Shown piece by piece: positions 7,359 to 9,624 of a stretch of 9,624 bases of DNA (positions are counted from its first letter, which is position 1; the number at the start of each line of letters is the position of its first letter). The notes under the pieces were generated by a model. That model worked only from the letters and a program-made list of their open reading frames with translations, searched no databases and was not told the origin of the DNA. The position numbers were made by a program, and so were the translations under genes. This DNA is from G039029935 sp039029935 (lineage in GTDB: Bacteria; Chloroflexota; Anaerolineae; Caldilineales; Caldilineaceae): positions 1 to 9,624 of the forward strand of contig JBCCFC010000444.1 in assembly GCA_039029935.1 (NCBI GenBank). The letters are read 5' to 3'.

Positions 7359-7389
7359 TTATGCTCCCTCTTTCATGATTAATTCTCCT
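7359..7389 (-). other. five-codon minigene with Shine-Dalgarno, abutting the ATPase start
   Basis: On the minus strand AGGAG (7389-7385) lies eight bases before ATG AAA GAG GGA GCA TAA (7376-7359), and the TAA is immediately followed by the ATPase ATG in the same frame. The minigene's Shine-Dalgarno is better than the ATPase's own (GGGAG inside the minigene). This arrangement would let a ribosome finishing the minigene restart on the ATPase. It could be chance, or the scar of an earlier longer N-terminus closed by one stop codon. Confidence 0.3.
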
Positions 7390-7431
7390 GTCAAAGGATG
7401 AATTTGTTATGAAACAACGTATCCAACGCTA

Positions 7432-7905
7432 CTAGACAGAGTAATAGTGAAGTTCAAAGCTTGCTTTAATCTCATCAAAATTTTGTTTAGGCAGGATAAA
7501 GACAGGCTTTATATATCCATCTAGGTCAGGATTTAACTCAAATCGGTGATACATACTTTTATCCCCTTCCTGCGCGCGGACCCTATACCCGTTAATTTCA
7601 CGAACGATGACATCATGGCAATAACTGTGTTCAAAATTCACCAAAACGGCCACTTCCCCTATATGAGGTCGCCATTTCTCATAAATGGGCAAAAGATAGG
7701 GAAAGAATGCTTGTATAAGCGTAAGATGATTTTGCTCAATCTCTGTACGAAGTTCTTTAATTTTTGCTTCCAGTTCTGTTTGTTTTGCAAAAAGCAAACG
7801 CGTTTCTTCAATTTCAGGATATGTTGTCATGTGATTAAGTGGCTCTCCCATAAACTTGTTAACAGATGTGTACAAATCTAAGTGACTCAAATGGTAATGA
7901 ATCAT
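7432..7905 (-). CDS. unrecognised coiled-coil protein upstream of the ATPase-nuclease
   Basis: I do not recognise the family. From the ATG at 7905 it is 157 residues. About residues 30-60 form a charged heptad-like helix (EIEETRLLFAKQTELEAKIKELRTEIEQ region), a likely coiled coil. The rest (HIGEVAVLVNFEHSYCHDVIVREING..., ending in ELHYYSV) reads as strand-rich and globular. There is no signal peptide or membrane segment. The frame is open up to a GTG at 7950, but that start has no Shine-Dalgarno and would overlap the promoter proposed at 7914-7942. ATG 7905 is eight bases after the -10 and would be leaderless; ATG 7830 (132 residues) is another option. Base composition is visibly more AT-rich than the genes on either side, hinting at separate origin. 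It precedes the ATPase-nuclease by 73 nt on the same strand and may be its partner. Confidence 0.65.
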   Translation of the reverse strand: MIHYHLSHLDLYTSVNKFMGEPLNHMTTYPEIEETRLLFAKQTELEAKIKELRTEIEQNHLTLIQAFFPYLLPIYEKWRPHIGEVAVLVNFEHSYCHDVIVREINGYRVRAQEGDKSMYHRFELNPDLDGYIKPVFILPKQNFDEIKASFELHYYSV

Positions 7906-7913
7906 TTGTTCAT

Positions 7914-7942
7914 AGTATACCACAGCCATCGCCGTTTGATAA
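7914..7942 (-). promoter_or_regulatory. candidate promoter for the coiled-coil/ATPase pair
   Basis: Read on the minus strand, TTATCA (7942-7937), a 17-nt spacer and TATACT (7919-7914) match the sigma-70 consensus in 4 of 6 and 5 of 6 positions. Transcription would begin near 7907, almost at the ATG at 7905. This argues against the GTG start at 7950. Confidence 0.4.
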
Positions 7943-7971
7943 ATGCTCACATATCATCATTTCGCCCACCC

Positions 7972-7982
7972 TATGATACAAT
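7972..7982 (+). promoter_or_regulatory. candidate -10 element for leaderless methyltransferase transcript
   Basis: Overlapping TATGAT (7972-7977) and TACAAT (7977-7982) lie just before the ATG at 7990. TACAAT ends seven bases upstream of the ATG, the spacing at which transcription starts, so the message would begin at or next to its start codon. No Shine-Dalgarno is present. There is no convincing -35. Confidence 0.4.
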
Positions 7983-7989
7983 TCCACGC

Positions 7990-8643
7990 ATGACTACATT
8001 TCGCAATATTCAAACCAAAGCCGATGTCGCGCCCTATCTCGCTCGTCTCAACGATGGGTATGAGGAGCGGACTAAGATTGTGGCGCACATCATCAAGCAG
8101 ATTGAGCAACTTGGGCTGGACGCACCTGTCGTGGCTGAGTTGTGTGTCGGACCGGGGTTCATCGCTACATCGCTGTGTGAGGCATTTCCGACAATGCACT
8201 ATGTCGGGCTGGACTTTATGCAGCCATTTTTAGATTTCACAGCAGAGCAGTTGCCTGTGGACACCAAATGTGCCTTTGTGCTGGCCGATTTGACTGAGGA
8301 TGCGTGGCCCACTTTGTTAGCAGAACAGGTCACCGATGGTCGACTCAATGTCATTGTGTCGATGCAATCATTGCATGATGTGGGTGGGGCCGAGCGGATT
8401 GCCGATATTTACAGTCACTGTCATGACCTGCTGGCTGATGGTGGTCTATTCATCAACGCTGATTTTGTGGCTTCCGATGATGAGAATGCGCACTCAAAAT
8501 CGACGCGACTCCGGATTGAGCAACATCGTGAACTGCTAGGAGCAGCAGGATTTACAGAAGTGGATTGTTCTCTGCGCGTTGGATCGTTTTGTGTCTGCCA
8601 AGGGACGCGTGATGGGAGGCATCATGCAGCATCTACCATTTGA
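7990..8643 (+). CDS. class I SAM-dependent methyltransferase
   Basis: The 217-residue protein has the Rossmann-type methyltransferase order: motif I VVAELCVGPG (47-56, glycine-rich SAM loop), acidic D75 in YVGLDFMQ at the end of the second strand (ribose contact), LADLTED (98-104, adenine region), NVIVSMQSLHDV (120-131, post-motif strand and loop), and LLADGGLFINADF (148-159). It resembles small type-11/12 methyltransferases; the acceptor is not evident. The frame is open back to 7882, but those 36 extra residues lack family features and would overlap the divergent promoter region, so ATG 7990 is preferred. The last 20 nt overlap the PHP gene, whose Shine-Dalgarno lies within this gene, indicating one operon and coupled translation. 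The two products may act on one substrate, though nothing shows this directly. Confidence 0.88.
   Translation: MTTFRNIQTKADVAPYLARLNDGYEERTKIVAHIIKQIEQLGLDAPVVAELCVGPGFIATSLCEAFPTMHYVGLDFMQPFLDFTAEQLPVDTKCAFVLADLTEDAWPTLLAEQVTDGRLNVIVSMQSLHDVGGAERIADIYSHCHDLLADGGLFINADFVASDDENAHSKSTRLRIEQHRELLGAAGFTEVDCSLRVGSFCVCQGTRDGRHHAASTI
8614..8619 (+). promoter_or_regulatory. ribosome binding site that decides the PHP gene start
   Basis: GGGAGG lies four bases before the ATG at 8624, inside the end of the methyltransferase gene. It favours 8624 over the in-frame ATG at 8612 (which overlaps the site) and the GTG at 8579. Confidence 0.6.
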
Positions 8644-9559
8644 CAAGCCGGGTCACTTTTGGAAGGGCAATCTGCACACACACTGTACCCAATCTGATGG
8701 ACGGTTGACGACTGAGCAAGTTCGCCAGAAATATCAAGAGGCAGGCTACGACTTTGTCGCCATCACCAATCACTTTACCCAACGCTATAATTATCCTATC
8801 ACCGCTGTCCGGCATCTGTGTACGGATGACTTTACCATGCTCACAGGGGCAGAACTGCATGTGCCAACCACCGAGATGGGGGAGGTATGGCATATTGTCG
8901 CGGTGGGGTTGCCGATGGATTTTGTGCCGCCTCTTAAGACAGAGACGGGTGTGGAGACAGGTCCCGAAATCGCCAAACGTGCGGTGGCGGCAGGAGCCTA
9001 TGTCACCATTGCGCACCCCAATCGTTGCGTGATGACCGAGGGCGATGCACATACACTGGGGCCAGTCCACGCCATCGAAATCTACAATGGTGGTTCGCAT
9101 GATGAAAATGATCGCGCTGATAGCTGGGCCTATTTGGATGTGTTGACCGGACGTGGCAAACGTTACTTTGCACAGGCGTCCGACGACTTTCATGGGCTAC
9201 CCTACCGTAACGACTTTGGCATGGGTTGGGTGCATGTCAAGAGCGAGTCGCTTGCGCCCGATGCCCTGCTGACCGCGCTCAAGGCAGGGCATTTCTACGC
9301 CAGCACAGGACCGGAAATTCACGATATTACTGTGATTCCAGGTGAGAAAATCAGCATCAAATGCTCACCCGCCAACTCAATTTTTGTGGCTGGCAATCGC
9401 GCCCGCGCCCAACGTATTCACGGCGACGGCATCACCGAAGCGGAGTTTAACCTGTCCAGTTTCCCCTCTCCTTATTGCCGTGTGACCGTGCGCACAGATG
9501 ATGGGAAGCGGGCATGGTCGAACCCGATTGAACTGCAAGAGGGGTGGTTTAAGGCGTGA
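8624..9559 (+). CDS. PHP-domain metallohydrolase, CehA/McbA-like
   Basis: The 311-residue protein starts FWKGNLHTHCTQSDG, giving PHP motif I H18-x-H20 and D25. It continues with AITNH (H50), GAELH (E77), AHPN (H131) and SDDFH (D188, H190), the metal ligands in the expected order. The FYASTGPEI segment and the following small strand-rich tail (about 235-311) match what I recall of the CehA/McbA family, which includes a carbaryl hydrolase; most members are of unknown substrate. It likely hydrolyses a phosphate or carboxyl ester using two or three metal ions in the cytoplasm (no signal peptide). Motif II reads TNH instead of the usual TDH. The gene overlaps the methyltransferase by 20 nt and ends in TGA just before a long inverted repeat. 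Confidence 0.9.
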   Translation: MQHLPFDKPGHFWKGNLHTHCTQSDGRLTTEQVRQKYQEAGYDFVAITNHFTQRYNYPITAVRHLCTDDFTMLTGAELHVPTTEMGEVWHIVAVGLPMDFVPPLKTETGVETGPEIAKRAVAAGAYVTIAHPNRCVMTEGDAHTLGPVHAIEIYNGGSHDENDRADSWAYLDVLTGRGKRYFAQASDDFHGLPYRNDFGMGWVHVKSESLAPDALLTALKAGHFYASTGPEIHDITVIPGEKISIKCSPANSIFVAGNRARAQRIHGDGITEAEFNLSSFPSPYCRVTVRTDDGKRAWSNPIELQEGWFKA

Positions 9560-9563
9560 TAGA

Positions 9564-9624
9564 GTCGCGGATTAAGGGATCGCGGATTAGCGTGAAGCCA
9601 ATCCGCGATCCCTTAATCCGCGAC
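9564..9624. repeat. perfect 25-bp inverted repeat at the window end
   Basis: Arms 9564-9588 and 9600-9624 are perfectly complementary with an 11-nt loop. Each arm holds two copies of TCGCGGATTA at a 15-bp period (9565-9574 and 9580-9589 on the left). It begins four bases after the PHP stop, so it could end or protect that transcript, but no T-run is visible and the right arm runs to the window edge. It shares ATCCGCG with the 3510-3543 hairpin and ATTAGCGTGA with the 3629-3754 repeat, so a dispersed repeat family is the more likely explanation. Confidence 0.75.

Noticed and set aside
8633..9193. 186-residue minus-strand reading frame opposite the PHP gene
   Set aside because: It is antisense to clear PHP motifs, and its translation is rich in unlikely residues (His, Cys, Ile runs). 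A shadow frame.

Overview
The window looks like a chromosomal segment of a mesophilic, filamentous-type Chloroflexota (Anaerolineae, Caldilineae or Herpetosiphon-like). This is inferred from gene style: a ~900-residue MalT/LuxR-type regulator, an ATPase beginning with an FNTAGP-like motif and fused to a nuclease, a CehA/McbA-type PHP hydrolase, leaderless-looking promoters, and intergenic spaces full of palindromic repeats. No 16S or other marker gene is present, so the assignment is tentative.

Layout. Positions 1-374 hold a 21-bp near-perfect palindrome, a possible minus-strand gene start cut by the window edge, and a short fragment resembling the C-terminal half of a restriction-endonuclease-like (PD-(D/E)XK) protein. 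Positions 375-669 hold a nested palindrome: an 82-bp MITE-like element flanked by an 8-bp direct repeat, sitting in the loop of an older inverted repeat. Positions 670-3411 (minus) encode the large ATP-dependent LuxR-family regulator. Positions 3412-3972 have no gene but hold two long hairpins, a direct repeat and a weak promoter. Positions 3973-5740 (plus) are a two-gene unit: a small MNT-type nucleotidyltransferase (antitoxin-like, no HEPN partner) overlapping a type I sulfatase by 11 nt. Converging on it with a 4-nt gap is a minus-strand pair at 5745-7905: an unrecognised coiled-coil protein, then a P-loop ATPase fused to a PD-(D/E)XK nuclease, the latter preceded by a five-codon minigene with its own Shine-Dalgarno. 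A compact divergent promoter region (about 7906-7989) separates this pair from a plus-strand pair at 7990-9559: a class I SAM methyltransferase translationally coupled to a PHP-domain metallohydrolase. The window closes on a perfect 25-bp inverted repeat four bases after that gene's stop.

How the parts fit. There is no single obvious pathway. The sulfatase and PHP protein suggest hydrolysis of sulfate or ester/phosphate-type substrates. The ATPase-nuclease with its small partner is the best candidate for an undescribed (possibly defence or mobile-DNA) module. The palindromes share short motifs (ATCCGCG; ATTAGCGTGA) and probably belong to a genome-wide family of structured intergenic repeats. 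All family calls come from motif reading, not searches.
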